Part shown: positions 16,070 to 24,554 of the stretch, one piece after another
Layout: the number at the start of each line of letters is the position of its first letter
Numbering within the stretch: the stretch's first letter is position 1
Source of the DNA: JAMOQA01 sp964420365
Lineage (GTDB): Bacteria; Acidobacteriota; Polarisedimenticolia; J045
DNA length: 64,000 bases
Reading direction: 5' to 3'
Assembly: GCA_964420365.1 (NCBI GenBank)
Contig: CAYQTA010000077.1
Coordinates: 80,547-144,546 of the forward strand
The notes under the pieces: generated by a model
Database searches by the model: none
What the model was told of the DNA's origin: nothing
What the model saw: only the letters and a program-made list of their open reading frames with translations
Program-made: the position numbers and the translations under genes

Positions 16070-16734
16070 CGCCGCAGGAGGACCTCCACCCGCTTCGTCG
16101 TGACGCGCGGCGGGTCGAGGACCTTCCCCGCGATCATCCGCCACGTGTCGCGGAAGACGACCGCCCGGCCCTTGGCCGCACGGGTCGCGCCGTAGTCGAT
16201 CTCCCGCTGGAACGACTCCTTCCGGCCGGCGGGGGTCTCCCGGTCGAGCCGGGTGTCCCGGCCCCAGGGCCCTTCCCAGACCTTCACCGGCCGCCGGGGG
16301 TCCGGCACGGTCCAGATCTCCGCCCACCGGTCGACGAGGCCCGGCCGGAGCCCACGGTCCCAGGAGAGCACGATCTCCTGCTGACCGTCCCCGTCCAGGT
16401 CGAGGATTTCCATCTCCCCGTCGTGGGCCGGTTGGCCGGTCTCCGCCGTCACGTGCCGCGACCAAAGCAGCTCTCCCTTCTCCCCGGCCGCCGCGTCCCA
16501 CGTTCCGAGGAGGACCTCCGTCGCGCGGGAGGGATCCTTCTCACCGGTCAGCGCGACGACCAGGATCACCCCCTCCCGGCGCCCGTCACCGTCAAGATCG
16601 GTCACGGTACGGGTGACGGTCAACTCGGCGACCCGGGGCACCTCCCGCGGATCCCGTGGCAACCCGGCGAGAACGGGCCCGACCGCACAGGCCAGGACGA
16701 TCGCGACGGAAAGCAGGACGGCAGAAGGTCGCAT
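16066..16734 (-). CDS. Exported protein with calcium-binding-like DLDGDG repeats
   Basis: 222 residues from ATG at 16734, preceded by TAGGAG. Signal peptide about 1-24 (VLLSVAIVLACAVGPVLA). The mature protein contains DLDGDGRREG and DLDGDGQQEIVLSWD, the Dx(D/N)xDG pattern of FG-GAP/VCBS-type repeats and dockerin-like calcium loops. Flanking beta-strands give one or two repeat blades, too few for a full propeller. Function unknown. It is the first gene of the three-gene minus-strand run that ends with the M20 amidohydrolase. A TATCAT (16775-16780 on the plus strand as ATGATA) could be its -10. Confidence 0.6.
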   Translation of the reverse strand: MRPSAVLLSVAIVLACAVGPVLAGLPRDPREVPRVAELTVTRTVTDLDGDGRREGVILVVALTGEKDPSRATEVLLGTWDAAAGEKGELLWSRHVTAETGQPAHDGEMEILDLDGDGQQEIVLSWDRGLRPGLVDRWAEIWTVPDPRRPVKVWEGPWGRDTRLDRETPAGRKESFQREIDYGATRAAKGRAVVFRDTWRMIAGKVLDPPRVTTKRVEVLLRR

Positions 16735-16994
16735 GGGTTCGCTCCTACCCGGGATCGTTCGCCCGGCCGTCCCGATGATACCTCCCGCGGCGCCATCCGC
16801 CCGCGGTTCCCCGACCGCGTCCAAGAAAACCGGCCCGGCGGGAAGGTTCGGCGTATAAGACGCCAGTAGATACCGGAAACCCGTGGAAGGTGCCCGAGCC
16901 CCCACAAGCCCCAGGCACCTCGCAGTCGAAGGGTGAAACGAGGAGGCACGCCGCCCGTGCCCGGATCCGGCGTGTCTCCGGGAGAGAGGTAGCC
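16735..16994. promoter_or_regulatory. Divergent intergenic region with a structured leader
   Basis: 260 bp separate two divergent exported-protein genes. On the plus strand there is a TATAAG at 16854-16859 without a convincing -35, and a GGTGCC/GGCACC stem (16889-16894 with 16914-16919, 19-nt loop) in the presumed leader. GAGAGAGG is the ribosome site. No known riboswitch class was recognised. Confidence 0.35.
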
Positions 16995-19046
16995 ATGCGT
17001 CCAGGAACCCGTCTCGTTGCCTGCGTCTGTACCAGCCTGCTCCTCCTCGCGGCCCTCGCACCGGCCGTTCGGGCGGACGTCCTGCCCTTCGGCCTGCGGG
17101 TCGACCGGGTGAAGGATCACGCCGCCGAACTCGGGGACCTCGCCCAGTCGCCCACCGGCGACCTGTGGCTCCTCGAGCGCGGCGGCACGATCCGCGTCTT
17201 CCGGGACGGGAAGGAGCTGGCATCGCTCTCCCTGGGCGTCGACACCGCCTGCGACGGCGGCCTGCTCGACGTCGCGTTCCCGGCCGACCACGGTTCGACC
17301 GGCCGGGCGTTCGTCTACCTGGTCGCCTCCGGCGGCGAGGTGCGCGTCGACACCGTCGTCCTGTCCGGGGACACGCTCGCGCGCGAGGGAACGCTGCTGA
17401 CGATCGGCACGACCAGCACCGGCTGCCGCGTCGGCGGCGGCCTCGCCGTCGGCAAGGACGGCAAGCTCTACGTGGCCACCGGGGACCTCGAGAACGGCTC
17501 CGCCGCCCAGGACGACGGCAGCCTGTTCGGGAAGGTCCTCCGGGTCAACCCGGACGGCACGATCCCGGGCGACAACCCGGATCCCTCCTCCTACGTCTTC
17601 TCCAAGGGCTTCCGCGACGGCCGGGACCTCGCCTTCAATCCGAACACGACCCGCGAGGGAGGAACCCTCTACCAGGTCGATGTCGGTGACGCCGCGGACA
17701 ACAGCGCCGACGAGGTCAACGCGGTCGTTCGCGGCGGGAACCACGGGTGGAACGAGGCCTCCGGCAACTCCGGCGGCAGCTACGACGACCCGCTGGTCAG
17801 CTACGAGTCCCCCCGCGTGACGCCGGTCGGGATCGCCGCCCTGACGACGGGCGCCCTCGGTGCCGACCGCACCGGCCACCTGGTCTACGCCTGCACCGCC
17901 GACGGCAAGATGAGGGAGGCCTGGCTGACCGGCGACGAGCTGGCCCAGTTCGACCATGACGGCATCTTCTTCGACCCGGAGGCGGACGGGGACGGCACGC
18001 CGGACACGGGCTGCCCCCGGGCCCCCAACGCCGTGGCCGAGGAGAACGCGGGCCGACTGCTCTTCGCGAACACCGGCGACAACCCCGGCGTCTGGATGGT
18101 CTGGAAGGACTTCCCCGGGCCCGCCGAGGTCTCGGCCCCCGGTTCCCTCGTCCCCCTGACCGTCGAGAAGAACGGCGGCAACCTGGTCCTCGGCTGGGAA
18201 CGGCTCCCCGACCGTGACGTCGGCCGCCCCTCGCGGAACGCCGGGCAGCGCACCGAGGTGTACGAGGTCTGGGAGGGAACCCTCCCGATCACGGACGGCA
18301 ACTACGATCACACGGGCATCCTCGCGACCGACGGCACGGCCGACGGCTTCCGGCTGAAGGCGGAGGTCACCCCCGGGGACGGAAACCGCTACTACCTCGT
18401 GACCGCCCAGGGGGACAACATGGAGGGCTCGACGGGCCGGAGGAGCGACGGCGACGCGAGGCCGACCGGCCAGGATTGGTGCGACACCATCGGCTGGGGC
18501 ATCCAGGTCGGGAACTGCGCGCCGGACTTCCAGAACCCGGTCGACGGCAGCCCGTTGAAGCTCGTCGACTACAACCCGAACTCGCCGACCTACATGCAGT
18601 CCATCTCCATCGCCGACTTCCGCGGATGGGTCGTCCGCATGGACATCTCCGCCGACGACTGCTTCTGGTGCAACGTCCAGGCGGATTACAACCACGAGAT
18701 CGACCAGAAGTACCGCGCCCGCAACTTCACGAACCTGACGATCTTCACGAAGACCTACCACGGGCTCGTTCCCTACGCTTCTCCCGAGGAGTGCGCCGCC
18801 GCGATCTCCGACTGGGCGACGCGCCACAACGAGATCAACCCGGTCCTGTGCGACGTCGACATGGACGGCGACGGGAAGGGGGACGTCTCGATGCAGTACT
18901 GGCACCAGGACGACTGCGGCGGCACCCCCCAGAACTTCTTCATCAGCCAGGGCAACGTGATCTACGACTTCAAGTGTGGTGGAATTACCGGTGCCACCGT
19001 CGAAGGCCTGATCCAGGGCGAGGTGGACGAGGAGACCTGCGAGTGA
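16995..19046 (+). CDS. Exported glucose/sorbosone-dehydrogenase-like beta-propeller fused to a thioredoxin-fold domain
   Basis: 683 residues from ATG at 16995. A signal peptide (about 8-26) is followed by a six-bladed propeller (about 30-375) with GGGLAVGKDGKLYVATGD, GKVLRVNPDGTIP and GGNHGWNEASG, motifs of PQQ-dependent aldose/sorbosone dehydrogenases. A DPEADGDGTPDTGC segment and a beta-sandwich (about 385-480) follow. The C-terminal 180 residues form a thioredoxin/peroxiredoxin-like domain with active-site-like Cys556-Phe-Trp-Cys559 (DDCFWCNVQAD) and an extra Ca-loop-like DVDMDGDGKGD. I cannot tell whether the propeller keeps PQQ-binding residues. The stop overlaps the GTG start of the next TonB receptor gene. 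Confidence 0.75.
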   Translation: MRPGTRLVACVCTSLLLLAALAPAVRADVLPFGLRVDRVKDHAAELGDLAQSPTGDLWLLERGGTIRVFRDGKELASLSLGVDTACDGGLLDVAFPADHGSTGRAFVYLVASGGEVRVDTVVLSGDTLAREGTLLTIGTTSTGCRVGGGLAVGKDGKLYVATGDLENGSAAQDDGSLFGKVLRVNPDGTIPGDNPDPSSYVFSKGFRDGRDLAFNPNTTREGGTLYQVDVGDAADNSADEVNAVVRGGNHGWNEASGNSGGSYDDPLVSYESPRVTPVGIAALTTGALGADRTGHLVYACTADGKMREAWLTGDELAQFDHDGIFFDPEADGDGTPDTGCPRAPNAVAEENAGRLLFANTGDNPGVWMVWKDFPGPAEVSAPGSLVPLTVEKNGGNLVLGWERLPDRDVGRPSRNAGQRTEVYEVWEGTLPITDGNYDHTGILATDGTADGFRLKAEVTPGDGNRYYLVTAQGDNMEGSTGRRSDGDARPTGQDWCDTIGWGIQVGNCAPDFQNPVDGSPLKLVDYNPNSPTYMQSISIADFRGWVVRMDISADDCFWCNVQADYNHEIDQKYRARNFTNLTIFTKTYHGLVPYASPEECAAAISDWATRHNEINPVLCDVDMDGDGKGDVSMQYWHQDDCGGTPQNFFISQGNVIYDFKCGGITGATVEGLIQGEVDEETCE

Positions 19047-21151
19047 TCGAAGGACACCGCCACGCTGGTACGGGGCGCGGGGGCCGGTCCGCGGCCGCCC
19101 TCGCGCTCGCCCTGCTGCTCTCGGCCGGCGCCGCCCTCGCCGCGGGGGAGGAGGCCCCCCTTCCCGGGGAGGCCGGGCCTCCCCCCGCGGAGGAGGCCCG
19201 GCCGGCAGCCCCCGCGGACACCGGCACGATCGCCGTCGAGGGATCGAGCCAGGACGTCACCGGTGCCATCCAGGGGCAGGAGGGCGTGCACATCCAGACG
19301 ATGTGCACCCACTGCAACTCCGCGAACATCCAGGTCGGGGGGCTCTCCCAGGACCTGGTCCCGGTCCTCTGGGACGGCACGCCGCTCCTCGGCGGGCTCG
19401 CCGTCAGCTACGTGCTCCAGATGCTTCCCGGGGACACCGTGACCGAGGCCCACGTGACCAGGGGCCCCGGCGAGGCCCGGGAGCCGGGGCCGGCCGCCGG
19501 CGGCGTCATCGAGCTGACCCGGGCCCGGCCGGACGAGCTGCCGACCTGGGAGTTTTCCGGGGAGGCCGGGTCCTTCGGCCGTCGCTCCGGCATGGTCCGG
19601 GTCTCCGGACGGGTCTTCGACTGGCTCTCCGGGACGGTCACGCTGGGCCGGGAGTACGCGGACGCGGTCGACTCGGACGGAGACACCTGGGTCGACGTCG
19701 GCGAGATGGAGCGGAACCTCGCCGATGCACTGCTCCGGATGACGTTCGGGCAGGACCACGTGGTGAGCGTCGGCGCGTCCTTCGTCGCGGACGACACGAC
19801 CCGGGGACGCGGCGGCTTCGACGTGGTGGGCTATCTCTTCGGACCGGAGCGGGGCGCGCCCCAGTGGACGCGGGAGGACACGTTCGTCGACCGCCGGGCG
19901 TTCCGCGCCGGCTGGGAGTGGATGCTCCCCTCCGGCGGCACGTTCACCCTGAGGGGCCTGGACGCGACTCGCCACCAGTCGGTCCACTCCCAGTACTCGC
20001 GGCTGGACCTCTTCGGCCCGGCATTCCAGCGGCTCGTCGAGCGGTACCGCATCCGCGAGCGCCAGGACTGGGGCCAGGCCCGCCTGCGCCTGCCCCTCGG
20101 CACGTCGCTCCGCCTCGACGCGGGCCTCGAGGCGGTCCACGAGCGGGTCACCGCCCAGGGAATCGAACCGGGCACGGGCACGGTTCTCGACCAGGCGACC
20201 GATTACTACAAGACCTGGTCCGGCTGGGCCGAGATCGGCTGGACGCCCTCCCCCAGGTGGGACCTCCAGCTCGGTGTCCGGCGGGACGACGACGAGCTGT
20301 TCGGCGCGGAGACCCTCCCCCGGGCGACGATCCGCTGGTTCCCGGCTCACGGCTGGACCGTCCGGGTGTTCGGCGGCAAGACCTTCCGGCCGCCCAAGCC
20401 GATCTTCTCCGCCGTGTGCTGCGGCCAGCGCTACCAGCGGAACGTCAACGTTCGGGCCGAGGTCGGCACCACCTGGGGGATCGAGACGACGTGGCAGCCC
20501 TCCCCCACGTGGAAGGCCGCGGTCTACGCATCCCGGACCGATTTCGATGATCACATCGTCAAGCTCGTCGGCTGGAGCCAGCTCTACATCCAGACCTACG
20601 CCCTGGCCAACGTGCGGGACGCCCGGGCGGAGACCCTCGAGTTCACGCTGCGCTGGAAGCCGGTCGAAACCCTGACGATCGACGGGAGCCTCGGCTGGCT
20701 CTCGTTCTTCGACCGCGGGAGCGAGCCGGTTCGCGTCCTGATCTACCCGCCGTCGATGGGCAGCCTGGCAACGGTCGAGGTCCCGATGGACCGCATCCCG
20801 TACCGCCCGGTCCGCACCGGTTCCCTCGGCCTCTCCTGGACGGCGGCTCCCGGCGTCTCCTTCTCCGCCCAGGCAAGCTACACCGGTGGAATGCAGATCC
20901 AGCAGTTCGAGCGCAACGCCACGTCCTTCGGCAACATCCTGCTGCCGCGGATGCGCTGGACCCCCGGCTTCTGGCTGGTCAACGTCTCCGGGGACTTCCG
21001 CCTGCTCCCGAACGTCGACCTGGCCGCCGGGATCGACAACGTGACGGATCGTATCCAGAACGACCTGGGCGACCCGACCACCGACTACAACTGGGGTCCC
21101 CTGACCGGGAGGACGTTCTTCCTCGCGCTGCGGTTCCACGGAACCCGGTAA
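19043..21151 (+). CDS. TonB-dependent receptor with CxxC in the plug domain
   Basis: 702 residues starting at a GTG that overlaps the previous stop (GTGA), so the pair is translationally coupled. Signal peptide about 12-32 (ALALALLLSAGAALAAG). The plug (about 65-155) contains Cys88-Thr-His-Cys91 in QTMCTHCNSANIQVGG, then VPVLWDGTPLLGG and VTRGPGEAR...GGVIELTRA. A 22-strand-type barrel follows and ends FFLALRFHGTR. A second Cys pair (AVCCGQ) lies in the barrel. Ligand unknown; the Cys pair and the coupled thioredoxin-domain protein suggest a metal or thiol-linked substrate (inference). A strong terminator follows. Confidence 0.82.
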   Translation: MIEGHRHAGTGRGGRSAAALALALLLSAGAALAAGEEAPLPGEAGPPPAEEARPAAPADTGTIAVEGSSQDVTGAIQGQEGVHIQTMCTHCNSANIQVGGLSQDLVPVLWDGTPLLGGLAVSYVLQMLPGDTVTEAHVTRGPGEAREPGPAAGGVIELTRARPDELPTWEFSGEAGSFGRRSGMVRVSGRVFDWLSGTVTLGREYADAVDSDGDTWVDVGEMERNLADALLRMTFGQDHVVSVGASFVADDTTRGRGGFDVVGYLFGPERGAPQWTREDTFVDRRAFRAGWEWMLPSGGTFTLRGLDATRHQSVHSQYSRLDLFGPAFQRLVERYRIRERQDWGQARLRLPLGTSLRLDAGLEAVHERVTAQGIEPGTGTVLDQATDYYKTWSGWAEIGWTPSPRWDLQLGVRRDDDELFGAETLPRATIRWFPAHGWTVRVFGGKTFRPPKPIFSAVCCGQRYQRNVNVRAEVGTTWGIETTWQPSPTWKAAVYASRTDFDDHIVKLVGWSQLYIQTYALANVRDARAETLEFTLRWKPVETLTIDGSLGWLSFFDRGSEPVRVLIYPPSMGSLATVEVPMDRIPYRPVRTGSLGLSWTAAPGVSFSAQASYTGGMQIQQFERNATSFGNILLPRMRWTPGFWLVNVSGDFRLLPNVDLAAGIDNVTDRIQNDLGDPTTDYNWGPLTGRTFFLALRFHGTR

Positions 21152-21180
21152 CGCCCCCCATACCCCCTTCGTCGTACCAG

Positions 21181-21212
21181 AAAGGGCCCCGCGGACGCGG
21201 GGCCCTTTCCCT
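21181..21212 (+). terminator. Rho-independent terminator after the second TonB receptor
   Basis: AAAGGGCCCCGCG (21181-21193) pairs with CGCGGGGCCCTTT (21196-21208), a 13-bp stem followed by CCCTTCG. It is symmetric enough to act on both strands. Confidence 0.85.
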
Positions 21213-21310
21213 TCGTCTTCCCGCAGGCCTGCGCCTCGGCCCCGGGGAGGGCCGCCTCCCGGCGGCCCCTGCAGGAACCCCGCGACGCGCGTTCCGAGGA
21301 GTCCCGTAGA

Positions 21311-21328
21311 GGCGGCCGGAAGGCCGCC
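21311..21328 (-). terminator. Possible terminator after the DUF1573 gene
   Basis: GGCGGCC, loop GGAA, GGCCGCC: a 7-bp stem 26 nt past the DUF1573 stop codon on the minus strand. The downstream T-run is short (TCTAC), so this is a weak call. Confidence 0.35.
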
Positions 21329-21353
21329 CGCCGGTGCCGGACGCTCGCCGGAC

Positions 21354-22448
21354 CTACCGGTCGTTCTCCGGCGGGGCGAGGACCTGTACCGACAGCGGAA
21401 CCTCGATCTCCGCGGCATCCGGCAGGTTCGTGTGGACGACGACCCGGCCCCGGTAGGTGCCGGCCGGCAGGTCCTGTCCGCTGACCGTCACCTCGAGCAC
21501 CTGGGCACCCCCCGGCCGTTCCGAGACGACCCTCACGCTCGTCCCGGGGAACTGCCCGACCAGCTCGGCCGACGTGACGCGGAACGGCTTCCGCGCCCCG
21601 TGGGTGAGGGTGACCCGGGCGGTGGTCCGTTCCCGCCCCGGCTGGTGCCGCACGTAGAGGGCGCGCGGCGTCGCCGCGACCAGCGGTCGCACCCGGATCC
21701 GCACCGGGATCGAGACCTCGGGACGCTCCGGGTGGTTCGTCTCCACCTTCACCGTCGCGGACTCGGAGTAGGGCCGGGACGTGTCGTCCAGCTCGAGGAT
21801 CAGCCGCCAGTCCCCGGGCCGCGCTCCGTACTTCTTCCCCTCGGGATCCGCGTTCTTCTCCGTCACCTTCTCCACCCGGGTCTTCAGCCGGGGCCTGCTG
21901 GAGAAGGCCTCCTTCACCTCGAGGGGTTTTCCGTCGGGACGATGCAGCACCAGGACCAGCCTGCCCGGCTGGCCCTGCAGGACACTCAGCGACGGGCGCC
22001 GCGTGGGCCAGACCTCGACCGGGGCCTGCACCGTGAACGTCATGCGGAGCGTCACCTGGGGACTTGACGGGTCGTTGGTCGTGACCCGGACCGTCTTCGT
22101 GCGCTTTCCCTGGTACCCCTTCGTGCGAACCTTGGCGACGACCTTTCCCTTCCCACCGGGAGGGATGACCGAGTCGAACTCGGCCACGGTGCAGCCTCAA
22201 CTGGGCTTGGCGCGCAGGATCTTCAGGTCGGCGTCACCGGCGTTCTCGATGACGAAGGTGGCGACGGCGTCCTTCCCCTCGGCAACGATGCCGATGTCGA
22301 GCGCCGGCTGCCGGACGACGAGCTTCGGCCGCAGCACGGTCTCTCCCGGGAGCTTCCCTTCCGTCGCGGGCGCGGGGGGCGTGCTGCCGGCCAGGCCCGG
22401 CCCCCCCGCCAGGAGCAGGAGGAGCACGACCGGTGCGAAACGCTTCAT
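21354..22448 (-). CDS. Exported DUF1573 protein with in-frame TGA at the first conserved Cys (candidate selenoprotein)
   Basis: Reading from ATG at 22448 (GAGGAGG upstream) gives a signal peptide (VVLLLLLAGGPGLAG) and a DUF1573 domain: DIGIVAEGKDAVATFVIENA, then ILRAKPS-(TGA)-GCTVAEF, then IPPGGKGKVV and VTTNDPSSPQ. DUF1573 proteins normally read S-C-G-C-T here. The TGA is codon 84 (22197-22199) and the frame is the same on both sides, giving 364 codons in all with no other lesion. Two further Ig-like beta-sandwich domains follow to residue 364. Read conservatively the gene is split by a nonsense codon; with selenocysteine insertion it is intact with a U-G-C motif. Family function is poorly known; it is a periplasmic Ig-like fold. 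Confidence 0.75.
22165..22187 (-). promoter_or_regulatory. SECIS-like hairpin just downstream of the in-frame TGA
   Basis: In the mRNA, GUGGCCGAG pairs with CUCGGUCAU around loop UUCGA: 9 bp including two G-U pairs. The stem begins 9 nt after the TGA and the loop begins 18 nt after it, within the usual range for bacterial SECIS elements. The loop lacks a G in its first two bases unless the closing G-C pair opens. GC-rich DNA forms hairpins easily, so this is suggestive only. Confidence 0.45.
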
Positions 22449-22519
22449 GGGCACCTCCTCGTGGGACGTGGTTCGATCGGAAGATCTTACCCCCACCGGT
22501 CGATCCGCGCCGGGAGGGA

Positions 22520-23554
22520 TCAGCGGGAAGCCGGCTCGACCATCACCCGGATGAACCGGTCGAGCAGGTCGGCATCGAACTGCCCCTGCATCTCCCGCTT
22601 CATCTTCCACAGGGCCTGGAACCCGCTGAGGGCGGGCGTGTTTCCCCGCCGGGAGGTCAGCGAGTCGAAGGCGTCCGCGATCGCGACGACGCGCACGGGA
22701 AGCGTCATCTGGTCGCAGGTCAGGCCGTGGGGATACCCGGAACCGTCGCACCGCTCGTGGTGGTTCATGCAGACGTCGAGGCAGACCGGGTCGTCCCAGC
22801 CGGCCTCCCGGAGCATCGTCACCCCGCGTTCCGTGTGCGACATGATCTCGGCCCACTCGAGGTCGGTCAGCCGTCCCTGCTTGTGCAGCAGCTCGGGACT
22901 GATCTCCGCCTTGCCGACGTCGTGGAGGAGGGCCGCGCGACCGATCGTGGCGATCTCCCCGGGATCTCCCAGGCCCAGGGACCGGACCAGCTCGGTCGCG
23001 TACAGGGCGGTATGCATCGAGTGGGCGTAGGTCTCGTAGTCGATCCGCAGGCGGCCGACCAGGGTCGCGTAGGCCTCCGGCTCCGCGAGCAGGAACCGCG
23101 CGGTCTCTTCCGCCACCCGGTGAACCCGTTCCGGGAGGCCCGGCGAGCCCAGGTCGGAGAACGCCGCCTGCACGACGGCGTGGGAAACGCCGAGCAGCGT
23201 GTCACACCGCTGCTCGAGAGGCAGGCTCCGGTCCGCCAGGATCTCCCCGAGCTGCGCCTCCTCGGGCGAGACGCCCGGGGCGGCCACCGTCCCCTCGTCG
23301 TCTCCCCCGGTCTCCCTCCGGTAGCGCCGGTACTGCTCGGCCTGGTCGCCGGGCACGTACAGCTCGTGGACGCCGCTCTCCAGCAGGCGCCGGCGAACCT
23401 CGTCCGTGAACGGCATGTTCGCCGCCCGGTAGAGCACCGGTTCCCCCCCCGCGTGCCGGAGGTAGAGGTCGAAGCCGGGCACCGAGTCGGGCTTGAGCTG
23501 GTCGAGCGAGATCGAGAAGAAGTCCTGTCCGACCGCTGCGACGTCCGGGGCCAT
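22520..23554 (-). CDS. HD-GYP domain c-di-GMP phosphodiesterase with DUF3391-like N-terminus
   Basis: 344 residues from ATG at 23554 with GGGAGG upstream. The N-terminal 90 residues (FDLYLRHAGGEPVLYRAANM...LLESGVHELYVP) resemble the DUF3391 module often found before HD-GYP. The catalytic domain keeps ALLHDVGKAEISPELLHKQG, SHTERGVTML, and the signature HHERCDGSGYPHGL, with later ADAFDSLTSRR. These residues bind metals and cleave c-di-GMP to pGpG/GMP in the cytoplasm. There is no membrane segment or receiver domain. The motif set is complete, so enzymatic activity is likely. It lies upstream of the DUF1573 gene on the same strand. Confidence 0.9.
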   Translation of the reverse strand: MAPDVAAVGQDFFSISLDQLKPDSVPGFDLYLRHAGGEPVLYRAANMPFTDEVRRRLLESGVHELYVPGDQAEQYRRYRRETGGDDEGTVAAPGVSPEEAQLGEILADRSLPLEQRCDTLLGVSHAVVQAAFSDLGSPGLPERVHRVAEETARFLLAEPEAYATLVGRLRIDYETYAHSMHTALYATELVRSLGLGDPGEIATIGRAALLHDVGKAEISPELLHKQGRLTDLEWAEIMSHTERGVTMLREAGWDDPVCLDVCMNHHERCDGSGYPHGLTCDQMTLPVRVVAIADAFDSLTSRRGNTPALSGFQALWKMKREMQGQFDADLLDRFIRVMVEPASR

Positions 23555-23743
23555 CGACGCCCTCCCTCTCGCCCGGGGCACACCCGGGGCCGATCCTCTC
23601 CTCCCTCATCGGCCGGCCCCCGCGATCCTGAAGCCTCGTTCGCCGCTTCTTTGCCTTCTCGCCCGTCCCCGGCCCGTGGCGTCCGCCGCCCCACGGCAGC
23701 CGACCCGGGGCGGGAGGCCCGCACGGCCCGGGCGCCGGGAGCC

Positions 23744-24199
23744 TCAGACGAGCCAGGGAGCGCTGAACAGCACCAGGTAGAACACCCAGTCGATGAACAT
23801 GGTCGCCAGGGCAGCCACGGGTCCGACGAAGTGGCTGGAATGCCAGGTGGCCTTCCGACCCGCGAGCAGCATGCCGGCCGTCACCGGGAGAAGGACGCCG
23901 GCAAGGGCGACGGCCTGGATCATGGCCACCTCGAAGACCTCGTCCCGCCGGGGCGCCATCCCGATTCGATCCAGCAGGGCCAGGAACGACAGGGTGCCGT
24001 GCAGCGCCCAGAGGTAGATCGCCGCCGAGCAGGTCACCGGGAGGACCGCGGCCAGCCACGGCCGCTCCCGGCGGGAGGCGGCGAGCGTGGCCGCGAGGAG
24101 GAACGCCACCAGGGCGAGCCCGATCGCCAGCCGGTATTCCGCGACCGCGAGGCCGGCGAGGTGCCCGGGCCCCAGGTAGTCGGCCAACTGCCGTTCCAT
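23744..24199 (-). CDS. Four-helix integral membrane protein of unknown function
   Basis: 151 residues from ATG at 24199, preceded by GGGAGGACGAG. Four hydrophobic segments are evident: about 20-42 (IGLALVAFLLAATLA), 50-72 (LAAVLPVTCSAAIYLWAL), 90-115 (AMIQAVALAGVLLPVTAGMLL) and 128-150 (VAALATMFIDWVFYLVLF). There is a short charged loop RIGMAPRRDE between helices 2 and 3. No family is recognised and no catalytic motif is seen. It lies between tRNA-Ser and the HD-GYP gene, with about 190 bp of unremarkable DNA (23555-23743) before the latter. Confidence 0.6.
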   Translation of the reverse strand: MERQLADYLGPGHLAGLAVAEYRLAIGLALVAFLLAATLAASRRERPWLAAVLPVTCSAAIYLWALHGTLSFLALLDRIGMAPRRDEVFEVAMIQAVALAGVLLPVTAGMLLAGRKATWHSSHFVGPVAALATMFIDWVFYLVLFSAPWLV

Positions 24200-24223
24200 C
24201 TCGTCCTCCCGGCTCCCTTCCGG

Positions 24224-24249
24224 CCCGCGCGACCCCCGGGTCGCGCGGG
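24224..24249 (-). terminator. Strong hairpin between tRNA-Ser and the membrane-protein gene
   Basis: CCCGCGCGACC and GGTCGCGCGGG form a perfect 11-bp stem with a CCCG loop. It could end tRNA-Ser transcription or structure the leader of the next gene. There is no T-tract on the minus strand. Confidence 0.4.
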
Positions 24250-24356
24250 CGGGAACCGGGATCGATTTTCCCCCCGCCCCCGCGACAGGACGACGCACCG
24301 CGATCCACCCGTGCTGCGGATCTGCCGCCTCCGCCCGTCACCGGGGGCGGGCTGGC

Positions 24357-24442
24357 GGAGGGGGTGGGATTCGAACCCACGGCGGGGAGGACCCCGCAGC
24401 GGTTTTCAAGACCGCCGCCTTCAACCACTCGGCCACCCCTCC
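24357..24442 (-). tRNA. tRNA-Ser (anticodon TGA)
   Basis: On the minus strand an 86-nt cloverleaf reads GGAGGGG (acceptor), a D-arm containing GCCGAGTGG, anticodon loop CTTGAAA with anticodon TGA, a long variable arm (GCGGGGTCCTCCCCGC region), T-arm GTGGG-TTCGAAT-CCCAC and CCCCTCC. The long variable arm is that of class II tRNA-Ser; it decodes UCA. CCA is not encoded. A TAGAAT lies upstream (minus-strand -10 candidate at 24458-24463). Confidence 0.95.
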
Positions 24443-24502
24443 GGAGGACCGGCGACCATTCTAGCGACGTCCCCGCCGCGAGCGGGTCCACGCACGCGGA
24501 AA

Positions 24503-24529
24503 CGCCCCGGGACACGGTGCCCCGGGGCG
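24503..24529 (-). terminator. Hairpin terminator after the MinD-like gene
   Basis: CGCCCCGGG (24503-24511) pairs with CCCCGGGGCG (24521-24529 region) as a 9-bp stem with a 9-nt loop. On the minus strand it is followed by TTTCCG. It lies 26 nt after the MinD-like stop codon. Confidence 0.65.
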
Positions 24530-24554
24530 CGTGACGCGCGTGCCCGGCCGGACG

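Noticed and set aside
16861..16994. Cobalamin or SAM riboswitch before the propeller-thioredoxin gene
   Set aside because: A GGTGCC/GGCACC stem is present, but no B12-box or SAM core motif was found.
22197..22199. Frameshift instead of stop codon in the DUF1573 gene
   Set aside because: Both halves are in the same frame, and the TGA falls exactly on the codon for a conserved Cys; no insertion or deletion is needed.
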